Positions 38,824 to 47,932 of a stretch of 64,000 nucleotides of DNA are shown here, one piece after another. Positions within the stretch are counted from its first letter, which is position 1, and each line of letters opens with the position of its first letter. This stretch comes from an uncultured Dermabacter sp. (GTDB lineage Bacteria; Actinomycetota; Actinomycetes; Actinomycetales; Dermabacteraceae), in the NCBI GenBank assembly GCA_947252755.1, contig CAMXWV010000007.1, positions 1 to 64,000 of the forward strand, written 5' to 3'. Both the position numbers and the translations under genes were made by a program. Below the pieces are notes generated by a model, which saw nothing but the letters and a program-made list of their open reading frames with translations, was not told the DNA's origin and made no database searches.

Positions 38824-40323
38824 TCAGCCTTCGACGCCGAGCTTGTCCATGATGATCTCCCGCACGCGACCGGCGTCGGCCTGGCCACGTGTGGCCTTCA
38901 TGACCGGGCCCATCAGGGCGCCGATGGCCTGCAGCTTCCCACCCTGGATGCGCTCTACCACGTCCGGGTTGTCCGCAATCGCCTGATCCACTGCGCTCTC
39001 GAGCACGGAGTCATCGGAGACCACGGCGAGGTTTTCCCTCTCTACGATCGCTGCTGGATCCCCCTCGCCTGCCAAGGTTTTCGCGAGCACCTGGCGGCCG
39101 ATCTTGTCATTGATCTTTTTGCCCTCGATAAGGGAGATCAGCTCCGCCACCTGAGCCGGCGCAACGGGCAGCGCATCGAGTTCGGTGTCCTGGTCCTTCG
39201 CGTAGCGGGCAAGCTCGCCCATCCACCACTTGCGGGCGGCCTGCGCATCAGCGCCGGCGTCCACGGTGTCCTGAACCAGGTCGAGCGCGCCCGCATTGAT
39301 CACATCACGCATCTCAAGATCGCTGAAGCCCCATTCGCCGATGAGTCGGCGGCGGCGCGCCGCGGGAAGCTCGGGCAGGGATTCGCGCAGCTGTTCCACC
39401 CACTCCCGGCACGGCGCCACCGGCACCAGGTCCGGTTCAGGGAAGTAGCGGTAGTCGTCCGCGTCGGACTTCGGGCGCCCGGAGGTGGTCTCACCGGACT
39501 CGTCGTGGAAGTGGCGGGTCTCCTGCAGCACGGACTGCCCCGCGCTCAGCACCCCTGCTTGGCGACGGATCTCATAGCGCACGGCACGCTCAATCGAACG
39601 GAACGAATTGACGTTCTTCGTCTCCGTTCGAGTGCCGAGCGGAGCATTCGGGCTCTCGCGCAGTGACACGTTGATATCAGCGCGCACATTGCCGCGCTCC
39701 ATCCGCGCCTCGGACACCTCCAGTGCACGGAAGATGTCCCGCAGAGTGCGCACATAGGCCGCGGCAACCTCGGGCGCGCGGCCCTTCGTGTTCGGGATCG
39801 GCCGGGTCACGATCTCCACCAGCGGAACGCCCGCCCGGTTGTAGTCCACCAGGGAGTGTGTAGCGCCATGGATGCGGCCGGCGGCACCGCCGATGTGGGT
39901 GTTCTTGCCGGCGTCCTCCTCCATGTGGGCGCGTTCGATCTCCACGCGGACGACCTCGCCGTCCTCAAGCTCCACATCCACCCAGCCGTCGAAGGCAATC
40001 GGCTCATCGGATTGGGAGGTCTGGAAGTTCTTCGTCAGGTCCGGGTAGAAGTACTGCTTGCGGGCGAACCGGCAGGTGTCGGCGATCTGACAGTTCAGCG
40101 CCAAGCCGATCGTGATCGCGTACTCCACCGCCTTCTGGTTCACCACCGGCAGCGTGCCGGGAAGACCCAGGGACACCGGGGTGATCGCGGTGTTCGGCTC
40201 GGCGGCGAACACGTTCGGCGCGCCGTCGAACATCTTCGTGGCGGTGCCGAGCTCCACGTGCACTTCGATGCCGAGAACCGGGTCGTACTGGGCGATGGCG
40301 TCATCGAACTCGAGCATGCTCAT
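38824..40323 (-). CDS. gatB: Asp/Glu-tRNA(Asn/Gln) amidotransferase subunit B
   Basis: tRNA-binding kinase subunit of GatCAB, which phosphorylates and amidates Glu-tRNA(Gln). The 499-aa protein starts YDPVLGIEVHVELGTATKMF, has the GatB signature region FARKQYFYPDLTKNFQTSQ and DYNRAGVPLVEIVTRP, DYRYFPEPDLVPV, and the C-terminal YqeY-like domain (VAELISLIEGKKINDKIGRQVL, GALMGPVMKATRGQADAGRV). The start overlaps the gatA stop by 4 nt (ATGA). It closes the gatC-gatA-gatB operon. Confidence 0.96.
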   Translation of the reverse strand: MSMLEFDDAIAQYDPVLGIEVHVELGTATKMFDGAPNVFAAEPNTAITPVSLGLPGTLPVVNQKAVEYAITIGLALNCQIADTCRFARKQYFYPDLTKNFQTSQSDEPIAFDGWVDVELEDGEVVRVEIERAHMEEDAGKNTHIGGAAGRIHGATHSLVDYNRAGVPLVEIVTRPIPNTKGRAPEVAAAYVRTLRDIFRALEVSEARMERGNVRADINVSLRESPNAPLGTRTETKNVNSFRSIERAVRYEIRRQAGVLSAGQSVLQETRHFHDESGETTSGRPKSDADDYRYFPEPDLVPVAPCREWVEQLRESLPELPAARRRRLIGEWGFSDLEMRDVINAGALDLVQDTVDAGADAQAARKWWMGELARYAKDQDTELDALPVAPAQVAELISLIEGKKINDKIGRQVLAKTLAGEGDPAAIVERENLAVVSDDSVLESAVDQAIADNPDVVERIQGGKLQAIGALMGPVMKATRGQADAGRVREIIMDKLGVEG

Positions 40324-41828
40324 CGAGCATCTCCTTTCAGCTGCGGAGCCTGAGCGAGCAGGTGGCCGCCCCAGCGTTCGTGGAGCAGCGCTTCCAGCGC
40401 GCCGCCCACGCGGTAGAGGCGGTCATCGGCCATCGCCGGGGCAAGGAACTGGATGCCGGCGGGCAGGCCGTCCTCCGCCAGGCCGCTCGGCAGGGACATG
40501 CCCGGGATGCCGGCGAGGTTCGCCGGGATCGTGGCGATGTCATTCATGTACATGGTCAGCGGATCATCCGCCATCTCCCCCACCCGGAAGGCCACGGTGG
40601 GCGAGGTGGGCGTAGCGATCACATCCACCTGGTCGAACGCGGCCGCGAAGTCCTGCTGCACGAGTGTGCGAACCTTCAGCGCGCTGCCGTAGTAGTTGTC
40701 ATACGCGCCGGCGGAGAGGGCGAAGGTGCCCAGCAGGATCCGGCGCTTCGTCTCAGCGCCGAAGCCGGCGCCGCGCGTGGCCGCCATCACGGACTCGGCC
40801 GTCACCGGCTTGTCCGTGGGCTCCACCCGCAGACCAAAGCGCATCCCGTCATACTTCGCCAGGTTCGAGGATGCCTCGCTCGGCATGATCAGGTAGTACG
40901 CGCCGAGGGCGTACTGGAGGTTCGGGCAGGAGATCTCCACGACCTCAGCCCCGTTCTCCTTCAACAGCTCCAGCGACTCCGCGAAGCGTGCGCGGACCTC
41001 GGGGGCGAAGCCCTCCCCCTCCAGCTCGGTGATCACACCCACCTTCATGCCGGAGGCATCCCGGCTGCGAGCAGCGTCCACAAACGAGTGGAAGCCGCCG
41101 TTGATGGAGGTGGAGTCCTTCGGGTCATGCTGGCCGAGCAGTTCGTGCAGCAGCGCCGCATCCTCCGCCGTGCGCGCAGCAGGGCCCACCTGGTCCAGAG
41201 AGCTGGCCATCGCGATAACGCCGTAACGGGACACGGAGCCGTAGGTGGGTTTCACGCCCACGGTGCCGGTCACCGCGGCAGGCTGACGGATTGAGCCGCC
41301 AGTGTCCGTTCCGATGGCGAGCGGGGACTCGAAGGAGGCCACAGCGGCGGAGGAGCCGCCGCCGGAGCCGCCGGCCACCCGGTCTGTGTTCCACGGGTTC
41401 AGCGTGGTGCCGAAGGCGCTGGTCTCCGTGGAGGAGCCCATGGCGAACTCGTCCAGGTTCGTTTTGCCCAGAATCGGCAGCTGCGCCTGCTTGATCAGCT
41501 CCACAATGGTTGCGTCGTACGGCGGGATCCAGCCGTCGAGGATCCTGGATGCGGCAGTGGTCGGCACACCCTTGGTGACCACCAGGTCCTTGATGGCGAT
41601 CGGCACGCCGGCAAGGGGGTGCAGCTGCTCGCCGCAAGCGCGGGCGGCGTCCACAGCGTCGGCGGTAGCGCGAGCGTCCTCAGCGGTGACGGTGATGAAG
41701 GCGTTGAGGGACGGCTCCTGGGCTTCGATCTGCTCAAGGTGGGCATCAACGAGTTCGCGGGCGGTGAAGTCCCCGGCTGCGAGACCGGCCGCCATCTGGG
41801 CGGCGGTCATGGTTGTCAGGCTGCTCAT
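40320..41828 (-). CDS. gatA: Asp/Glu-tRNA(Asn/Gln) amidotransferase subunit A
   Basis: Glutaminase subunit of GatCAB, amidase-signature family. ATG 41828 is preferred (GGAGGAG 5 nt upstream); an in-frame GTG at 41834 overlaps the gatC stop. The Ser-cisSer-Lys triad regions are visible: Lys in GVPIAIKDLVVTKGVPTTA, and the amidase loop AGGSGGGSSAAVAS and TDTGGSIRQPAAVTGTVGVKPTYG. 502 aa. It runs directly into gatB. Confidence 0.96.
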   Translation of the reverse strand: MSSLTTMTAAQMAAGLAAGDFTARELVDAHLEQIEAQEPSLNAFITVTAEDARATADAVDAARACGEQLHPLAGVPIAIKDLVVTKGVPTTAASRILDGWIPPYDATIVELIKQAQLPILGKTNLDEFAMGSSTETSAFGTTLNPWNTDRVAGGSGGGSSAAVASFESPLAIGTDTGGSIRQPAAVTGTVGVKPTYGSVSRYGVIAMASSLDQVGPAARTAEDAALLHELLGQHDPKDSTSINGGFHSFVDAARSRDASGMKVGVITELEGEGFAPEVRARFAESLELLKENGAEVVEISCPNLQYALGAYYLIMPSEASSNLAKYDGMRFGLRVEPTDKPVTAESVMAATRGAGFGAETKRRILLGTFALSAGAYDNYYGSALKVRTLVQQDFAAAFDQVDVIATPTSPTVAFRVGEMADDPLTMYMNDIATIPANLAGIPGMSLPSGLAEDGLPAGIQFLAPAMADDRLYRVGGALEALLHERWGGHLLAQAPQLKGDAR

Positions 41829-41830
41829 GC

Positions 41831-42127
41831 TCACTCCTCCCCCAGGATCTGCGGCACCAGGAACATGCCGTCTTGGGCGGCGGGTGCGCCGGCCACGGCG
41901 TCGTCCTGACTGAGGGTGTCAACCACCTCGTCCGCGCGGAACACATTGGTCATGGGGATGGGGTGGCTGGTGGCGGGCACGTCACTCGCGGCGATCTCGC
42001 TCACGGAGGCCACGGCGTTGAGGATCGCGTCGAACTCCCCAGCGAACTGGGTGATCTCCTCCTGCGTGAGCTCAATGCGGGCAAGCCCGGCCAAGCGTGC
42101 GACTTCTTCGCGTTCAATAGCTGGCAT
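41831..42127 (-). CDS. gatC: Asp/Glu-tRNA(Asn/Gln) amidotransferase subunit C
   Basis: Small 98-aa subunit that wraps around GatA and stabilises the complex. It reads EEVARLAGLARIELTQEEITQFAGEFDAILNAVASVSEI, then the conserved VPATSHPIPMTNVFRADEV and DGMFLVPQILGEE. TAGAAT (42140-42135) ends 7 nt before the ATG, indicating a leaderless operon promoter in the short gap after ligA. It is first in gatCAB. Confidence 0.95.
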   Translation of the reverse strand: MPAIEREEVARLAGLARIELTQEEITQFAGEFDAILNAVASVSEIAASDVPATSHPIPMTNVFRADEVVDTLSQDDAVAGAPAAQDGMFLVPQILGEE

Positions 42128-42146
42128 GCGGCCTATTCTAGGCCGC
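42128..42146 (-). promoter_or_regulatory. gatC promoter embedded in a palindrome
   Basis: GCGGCCT-ATTCT-AGGCCGC (42128-42146) has 7-bp arms centred on the -10 box TAGAAT (minus strand 42140-42135); a TCGAGG at 42163-42158 is a weak -35 at 17 bp. The palindrome covers -10 to the transcription start, as an operator might. Confidence 0.45.
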
Positions 42147-42163
42147 TTCCCGAGGCGCCTCGA

Positions 42164-44473
42164 TCAGGTGGGGAGCGCGTCGGGGCCGTGAGCGAGCAGA
42201 GTCTCGAATCCGGCCTCGTCAAGGATCGGCAGGCCGAGCTGCTCCGCTTTGGCGGCTTTGGAGCCGGCGTTCTCCCCCACCACCACGTAGTCGGTTTTGG
42301 AGGAGACGGAGCCGGAGGCTTTGCCGCCGCGGGCGATGATCGCTTCCTTAGCGCCGTCGCGGGTGAAGGCTTCCAGGGATCCGGTGACCACGACGGTGAG
42401 GCCCTGGAGTGTGTGCGGAAGGGCCTGGGAGCGGTCCTCTTCCAGGCTGACGCCGCTGGCCACCCAGGCATCCACGATCTCGGCGCGCCAGGAGTCGGCG
42501 AAGAAGTCGATGACGGATTGCGCGATGACCGTGCCGACGCCGTCTGCTTCGGACAGCTGTTTCAGGTTGGCGGCACGGATCGCGTCCATGGAGCCGAATG
42601 CGGTGGCAAGAGATCGGGCGGCGGTGGGCCCCACATGGCGGATGGAGAGGGCCACGAGTGCGCGCCACAGCTCCTTATGCTTGGCGTTGTCAATTTCGCG
42701 CAGGAGCGTTGCGGTGGTGGCTGAGGGCTTTTCTTCGGTGATGCGCACCTCGCCGGATCTGAGGGTGCGTTCAGTGCGTTTAGTCCAGAAGGCGCGGATG
42801 CGACGCCAGTCGCCGGTGGGCTCACCGTTGACGCGCTTGGGCTGGTACACGAACACGTCTCGCAGATCGTCTGCGGTGAGGGTGAACAGCTCAGCGCCGG
42901 TGCGGACAACCGGCGTCTGCAGGGCCGGGATGTTCTGCGGGTCAGTCACCACGGAGTTCTCCAACTCCAGGCGGTGACCGGCCTCCACGGCGGCGGCGGC
43001 TTCTTCACGGCGCTGGTCGGGGTTGGTGAGGGCGAGCGCGGCTTCCTCCCCGAGTGCTTCGATGTCGAAGGCGCCGCGGCTGGCAGCGTGGGCGATGCGG
43101 CCGGTGACCTGGGCGGGGCAGTCCTTCTGGTTCGGGCAGCGCCAGTCCTTCTCCCCTTCGTTCGCGGGGGCGATCGGGGTGCCGCAGCTGGGACAGTCCT
43201 TTGGCATGACGAACGGGGTTTCGGTGCCGGTGCGCAGGCGTTCCACGGGTCCCAGGATCTCCGGGATCACGTCTCCGGCTTTGCGCAGGATCACCGTGTC
43301 CCCGATGAGCACACCTTTGCGCTCCACCTCGAACTGGTTGTGCAGGGTGGCCTTCTCCACGGTGGAGCCGGCCACGGTGACGGGCTCCATGATGCCGAAG
43401 GGGGTGACGCGCCCGGTGCGGCCCACCTGAACCTGGATGTCCAGCAGCCGGGTGGTGACCTCTTCGGGCGGATATTTGAAGGCGATGGCCCAGCGGGGTG
43501 CGCGGGAGGTGGAGCCGAGCGCCCGCTGGTGCGCTATATCGTCCACTTTGATGACGATCCCGTCGATCTCGTGCTCAAGGCTGTGGCGCTTCTCGCCGAA
43601 CTCGTTGATGTACGCGGTGACCTCGGCCAGGCTGTGCAGCACGCGGAAGTGCGGGCTGGTGGGCAGCCCCCACTGCTTCAGCAGCGCGTAGGCATCGGAC
43701 TGACTCGCGGGATACTCACCGCCCTCGTGAGCGCCGATGCCGTGCACGTACATTTCGAGTGCGCGGGAGGCAGTGATCGACGGGTCCTTCTGGCGCAGTG
43801 ATCCGGCGGCCGTGTTGCGCGGGTTCGCAAACTCTCGCTCACCGGCGGCGCGCCGCTGTTCATTGAGCTTCTGGAACTCAGCCTCGGGGAAGAACACTTC
43901 GCCGCGCACCTCCAGCAGCGCGGGCGGGCTGTCTGCTCTCAGGGTGTGCGGCACGTTTCGGATGGTTCTGACGTTGGCGGTGACGTCTTCGCCAACGCGG
44001 CCGTCACCACGGGTCACGCCACGCACCAAGCGGCCGTTCTCGTACACCAGGGAGATGGCCAGACCGTCGATCTTCAGCTCGGTGAGGAAGGCGGGATCAC
44101 CGGGGGCTTCTTTCTGCACCCGGTCCGCCCACGTCTTCACCTCATCAAGGGAGAACGCATTGTCCAGGCTCATCATGCGCTCAATATGCGCCACGGGCGC
44201 GAAGCCCGGTGAGACCGCGCCGCCCACGGTCTGCGTGGGCGAGTCCTCTCTGGCCAGCTCGGGGTGCTCTGCTTCGAGTGCGGACAGCTCCCGTTCGTGC
44301 CGGTCGTAGTCCGCATCGCTCATCAGCGGGTCCGCATCCTGGTAGTAGGCGGCCCGCGCCTCGGTCAGCAGAGCGCGCAGTTCATCGATCCGAGCGGACA
44401 CTTCAAGATCGGTGGCGCCCTCGACAGCGGGGGCGGCGGAGTCGGCTTCAGCGTTGGTGTTCACAGTCTCCAT
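42164..44473 (-). CDS. ligA: NAD-dependent DNA ligase
   Basis: Essential replicative ligase of 769 aa, which seals nicks using NAD+. Domains: Ia with YYQDADPLMSDADYDRHERELSALE, adenylation domain with catalytic Lys134 in LKIDG, OB-fold, Cys4 zinc finger (CPSCGTPI...CPNQKDCPAQ), helix-hairpin-helix region, and C-terminal BRCT (LQGLTVVVTGSLEAFTRDGAKEAI). It is longer than the usual 670 aa because of an insertion of about 45 residues in the HhH domain (from VYQPKRVNGEPTG to about REIDNAKHKELWR), a feature of Micrococcales LigA. The ATG overlaps the preceding stop (TAATG). Confidence 0.96.
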   Translation of the reverse strand: METVNTNAEADSAAPAVEGATDLEVSARIDELRALLTEARAAYYQDADPLMSDADYDRHERELSALEAEHPELAREDSPTQTVGGAVSPGFAPVAHIERMMSLDNAFSLDEVKTWADRVQKEAPGDPAFLTELKIDGLAISLVYENGRLVRGVTRGDGRVGEDVTANVRTIRNVPHTLRADSPPALLEVRGEVFFPEAEFQKLNEQRRAAGEREFANPRNTAAGSLRQKDPSITASRALEMYVHGIGAHEGGEYPASQSDAYALLKQWGLPTSPHFRVLHSLAEVTAYINEFGEKRHSLEHEIDGIVIKVDDIAHQRALGSTSRAPRWAIAFKYPPEEVTTRLLDIQVQVGRTGRVTPFGIMEPVTVAGSTVEKATLHNQFEVERKGVLIGDTVILRKAGDVIPEILGPVERLRTGTETPFVMPKDCPSCGTPIAPANEGEKDWRCPNQKDCPAQVTGRIAHAASRGAFDIEALGEEAALALTNPDQRREEAAAAVEAGHRLELENSVVTDPQNIPALQTPVVRTGAELFTLTADDLRDVFVYQPKRVNGEPTGDWRRIRAFWTKRTERTLRSGEVRITEEKPSATTATLLREIDNAKHKELWRALVALSIRHVGPTAARSLATAFGSMDAIRAANLKQLSEADGVGTVIAQSVIDFFADSWRAEIVDAWVASGVSLEEDRSQALPHTLQGLTVVVTGSLEAFTRDGAKEAIIARGGKASGSVSSKTDYVVVGENAGSKAAKAEQLGLPILDEAGFETLLAHGPDALPT

Positions 44474-45615
44474 TATCCCCGGTGGGTCTCCACCGTCACT
44501 GCCTGACCGGTTCGATCGGATTCGCGGGCGGCCTCGAGCACGGCGAGCACATGCAGTGCCTGCGCGGGCGGCACCGGGTTCGGAGCGCCGTCCAGAATTG
44601 CGGCGGCGAATGCGTCGTACAGCAGGGTGTAGTCCCCCTGCAGGCTCGGGATGCGCTGCTCACACAGCTCGCCCTTTTCCACGGTGATGAGCGTGCCCCA
44701 GCGTTCCTGATGCTCCACACCCCAGGTGGTGGAGCCGGGTGTGGGCCGCTCGCCGGCGCGCAGCGCTACTTCCTGAACGTCGCTGTAGCGGGAGATATAG
44801 GCGCCCGTGCGGGAGAAGATCCGCATCTCCCGGTCCTGTTCACCCGGCATCTTGCGACTGGTCAGCAGTGAGTGTTGGCCGTTTGCGTGGGTGAGGGCGA
44901 GCGCGAACCCGGAATCAACACACACGGCGCCGCCGGTTGAATCCGCATGCGGTGCATCGGCGGGAGCGGCAGCAGCGTCAGCGGAAGGGGCATCCACGTA
45001 GGTGAGCTGGGCGTATACGGAGGTGATCGGTCCGCATAGCTGCACCGCCTGATCCACCAGGTGACTGCCCAGATCCCGCAGCACACCGGACTGGGCGGCA
45101 AGGCGCTCATAGCTCGCCTTCGGTGAGTCCAGGCGGATCTCTGCGCGCGTCACCTCGCCCAGCTGGCCGGAGCTGAGCACCGCGAGCGCTGTCACCAGGT
45201 CCGGGTCCCAGCGGCGGTTGTGGAACACGGTCAGCTGCACCCCGCTTTGCTGAGCAGCAGCTGTCATCTCCTCCGCCTCAGCCACGGTGAGTGCGAACGG
45301 TTTGTCCACCAACACGTGCACCCCGGCCTGCGCGGCCTGGATCACCAGGTCACGGTGTGTGGCGGGTGGGGTGGAGATGACCACCGCGTCCACCCCACAG
45401 TCAAGCAGTGCATCAAGGTCAGGAACGATCTGAGCCTCGGGGTATTCCGCGCGGGCGTCAGCCTGGCGTTCGGGGTTGTTCACCACGATGCCCACCAGTT
45501 CGGTGCGCTCACAGTTCGTGATGAACGGGGCGTGGAAGATGCGCCCGCCCAGGCCGAAGCCCACCAGGCCGATGCGGACCCGGCGCGGAGCAGAAGGTGT
45601 GGGTGACAGTGTCAT
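44473..45615 (-). CDS. Gfo/Idh/MocA-family oxidoreductase
   Basis: A 380-aa NAD(P)-dependent oxidoreductase. The N-terminal Rossmann fold has IGLVGFGLGGRIFHAPF (about residues 15-31), VISTPPATH and the catalytic VDKPFALTVAEAEEM (EKP-like motif, here DKP); the C-terminal domain starts near VFHNRRWDPDL. Substrate unknown; YdgJ/YulF-like sugar or inositol dehydrogenases are the nearest types I recognise. An Ala/Asp-rich insertion lies at about residues 209-228. GGAGGT directly abuts the ATG, unusually close, so initiation may be at another codon. It is coupled to ligA. Confidence 0.85.
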   Translation of the reverse strand: MTLSPTPSAPRRVRIGLVGFGLGGRIFHAPFITNCERTELVGIVVNNPERQADARAEYPEAQIVPDLDALLDCGVDAVVISTPPATHRDLVIQAAQAGVHVLVDKPFALTVAEAEEMTAAAQQSGVQLTVFHNRRWDPDLVTALAVLSSGQLGEVTRAEIRLDSPKASYERLAAQSGVLRDLGSHLVDQAVQLCGPITSVYAQLTYVDAPSADAAAAPADAPHADSTGGAVCVDSGFALALTHANGQHSLLTSRKMPGEQDREMRIFSRTGAYISRYSDVQEVALRAGERPTPGSTTWGVEHQERWGTLITVEKGELCEQRIPSLQGDYTLLYDAFAAAILDGAPNPVPPAQALHVLAVLEAARESDRTGQAVTVETHRG

Positions 45616-45729
45616 ACCTCCAGTGTGCCCTCCCCGCCTGAGATGCTGCGCAGGCGGGAGCGTGGCACGGGTGACCGGGGCGGGTGGTCTGGCCGTCTGT
45701 TCGGAGTGTGTGTTGTCGGTGTGTGTGTT

Positions 45730-46773
45730 CTACGTGCTGACCTTTTCGGCCCAGGCCGGCATTAGCCGCATGGCGCACTCCAGCTCGGATTCGCTCAGCG
45801 TCGACTCCTCCAGCACTGCGGCACGGTCCCGTCCTGGGGTGCGGGTGAGCAGCAGGGTGAATCCCTGGGCCTGCTGGCGGCTGAAGCCGAGCTCGTGCCA
45901 GGCTCGCAGCGTCTGGGTGAGCTGGCGTTCTTCCCGGCCGGGGGTGAGCATCAGGCTGAGGGCGCCGGTGTGCTCGTAGATACCGGCGAGCTGCTCCCAG
46001 ATCGGGCCGATCGGTGCGGCGAGCGGGTCGATGAGCAGGTTGTGCACTCCCGCTGAGCGGGCCGCATCCAGCAGGTCGAGGGAAGCGTCGGTCAGCATCC
46101 GCAGCCGCACCCCGGTGTCAGCGAGCTCGCCATGCAGCGTGTTCCATGCCGCCGTCATCGCATCCCGGCCGATGGGCCGGTGGAAGCGGTAGCCGGAGGC
46201 AGTGCGGATCCGGCCCTGCAGAATCCGCTGCGCTCCGCGTTCGTCCAGGGTGATCGTCACCTCCGCGCCGGGCACCCGATCACGCAGGACGGTCACATCC
46301 TGCCTGATCGCGTGGGCAAGCAGGTGCGGCAGGTCCCGCACCAGGCCGGGGTCGGCGAGCACGCGCTCGCCACTGGGGCCGAACAGGGCGGAGGCAAGGG
46401 TGAGCGGGCCGAACCGGGTAAGGGTGAGCGGGCCGGTGTAGCCGAAGAAGGCGAGCCTTGCCGCATCAGCGAGCCGGCGCCGCTGATCGCGGGCCGCATG
46501 CCAGGCAAGGCCGCTTCCCACTGCGATCCGCCAGCCATAGGGGGCAAGATCACCGCCGATCTCCAAGCCCGACGCGCTCGCTGCAAGAATAGTGTCCGTC
46601 ACGCTCTGCTGCCCCACTGCCACGGCGGGCTCGGTGGGGATGACCTCGTCGATGCCGGAGCCGAGCAGGGAGCGTTCGCGCATGAGACGGTGCAGAACCT
46701 CATCGGTGCCGGGGGCGGCAGCACCGGCGGGGATGAGGGTGGCGTCGGTGGTGAGAGCGGCAAGAGCTGTCAT
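45730..46773 (-). CDS. MetE-like (cobalamin-independent methionine synthase C-terminal fold) protein
   Basis: A 347-aa protein related to the UROD/MetE superfamily. It corresponds in place and size to Mycobacterium Rv3015c, between ligA and mnmA, which is annotated as methionine-synthase-like. Motifs FFGYTGPLTLTRFGPLTLASALFG and VRDLPHLLAHAIRQDV and the barrel-like VHNLLIDPLAAP fit, but the MetE zinc ligands (His-x-Cys ... Cys) are not apparent; the only cysteine is near the C-terminus (ELECAM). Catalysis of methyl transfer is therefore doubtful. It follows mnmA by 15 bp. Confidence 0.65.
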   Translation of the reverse strand: MTALAALTTDATLIPAGAAAPGTDEVLHRLMRERSLLGSGIDEVIPTEPAVAVGQQSVTDTILAASASGLEIGGDLAPYGWRIAVGSGLAWHAARDQRRRLADAARLAFFGYTGPLTLTRFGPLTLASALFGPSGERVLADPGLVRDLPHLLAHAIRQDVTVLRDRVPGAEVTITLDERGAQRILQGRIRTASGYRFHRPIGRDAMTAAWNTLHGELADTGVRLRMLTDASLDLLDAARSAGVHNLLIDPLAAPIGPIWEQLAGIYEHTGALSLMLTPGREERQLTQTLRAWHELGFSRQQAQGFTLLLTRTPGRDRAAVLEESTLSESELECAMRLMPAWAEKVST

Positions 46774-46788
46774 CGGGGCGGGGTTGGC

Positions 46789-47868
46789 TCAGGCGCGGCC
46801 GTCCAAGGTGGCGCTGGCGACCACGCGGTCCCCGTCGTAGAGGACAAGGGTCTGACCGGGCGCGACGCCGCGCAACGGTGTGCTCAGGCTCACCTCGATC
46901 TGCTCACCGGTGATGTGGTCTATCACACCGGGGGTGACGGATCCGTGCGCGCGGATCTGCACCGAGACCTCCCGGCCGGGTGCGAGCGGTTCGAACGGAA
47001 CCAGGTCTGAGGCGATGAGCCGGCGGGTGGACAGCAGCTCCGCGGCGCCCACCACCACCTGGCGGGACTCCGGTCTGATATCCAGCACATAGCGGGCTCT
47101 GCCATCCTTTGCGGGGCGGCCCAGCCGCAGTCCTTTGCGCTGCCCGATCGTGAAGTTGTGGGTGCCGCGGTGTTCGCCGAGTACTGCGCCGTCCTGATCC
47201 ACGATCTCACCGGGCTTGTCCCCGAGCGCGCGCTCCAGGAATCCGCTGGTGTCCCCGTCGGCGATAAAGCAGATGTCATAGGAGTCGGGTTTGTCCCCCA
47301 CTCCCAGTCCGCGGCGGTCAGCTTCCTCGCGCACCTGCTGCTTGGTGCTGAAGCGGCCGAGCGGGAAGATCGCTCGCTGCAGGTTCTCCGGTCCCATTAC
47401 GGCGAGCACATAGGACTGGTCCTTCGCCGTGTTCGCGCTGCGGTGCAGCGACAGGTTCCCATCCGGGCCGTCAGTGCTGATGATGGCGTAGTGGCCGGTG
47501 CAGACCGCGTCAAACCCCAGCAGCTTCGCGCGGTCCATGAGCGCATCGAACTTGATCCGCTCATTGCAGCGCACGCACGGGTTCGGGGTGCGCCCGGCTG
47601 CGTATTCATCCAGAAAGTCCTGGATGACGATGTCATGGAAGTCATCGGACAGGTCCCACACGTAGTACGGGATGCCGATGTGGTCAGCGGCACGGCGGGC
47701 ATCGGAGGCGTCCTCGATGGTGCAGCAGCCGCGGGAGCCGGAGCGGGTGTGATCCCGGTTCTTGGAGAGCGCCATGTGCACACCCACCACCTCATGGCCA
47801 GCCTCCACCGCGAGCGCAGCGGCAACCGCGGAGTCCACTCCCCCGCTCATCGCTGCCAACACCTTCAT
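46789..47868 (-). CDS. mnmA: tRNA-specific 2-thiouridylase
   Basis: Thiolates U34 of tRNA-Lys, -Glu and -Gln wobble positions using sulfur from a cysteine desulfurase. ATG 47868 (MKVLAAMSGGVDSAVAA) is chosen over the longer open frame. The PP-loop SGGVDSAVAAA is at residues 8-18; the catalytic cysteines are in NPCVRCNERIKFDAL and DICFIADGD; GTHNFTIGQRKGLRLG is the family signature. 359 aa. The desulfurase gene is immediately upstream on the same strand, a functional pair. Confidence 0.95.
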   Translation of the reverse strand: MKVLAAMSGGVDSAVAAALAVEAGHEVVGVHMALSKNRDHTRSGSRGCCTIEDASDARRAADHIGIPYYVWDLSDDFHDIVIQDFLDEYAAGRTPNPCVRCNERIKFDALMDRAKLLGFDAVCTGHYAIISTDGPDGNLSLHRSANTAKDQSYVLAVMGPENLQRAIFPLGRFSTKQQVREEADRRGLGVGDKPDSYDICFIADGDTSGFLERALGDKPGEIVDQDGAVLGEHRGTHNFTIGQRKGLRLGRPAKDGRARYVLDIRPESRQVVVGAAELLSTRRLIASDLVPFEPLAPGREVSVQIRAHGSVTPGVIDHITGEQIEVSLSTPLRGVAPGQTLVLYDGDRVVASATLDGRA

Positions 47869-47932
47869 CCGGGCTGCTCCTTCGTTCCGCGTCCGTTCAT
47901 GCGCTGATCGTCCTCGATCATACGCGCGCCTC

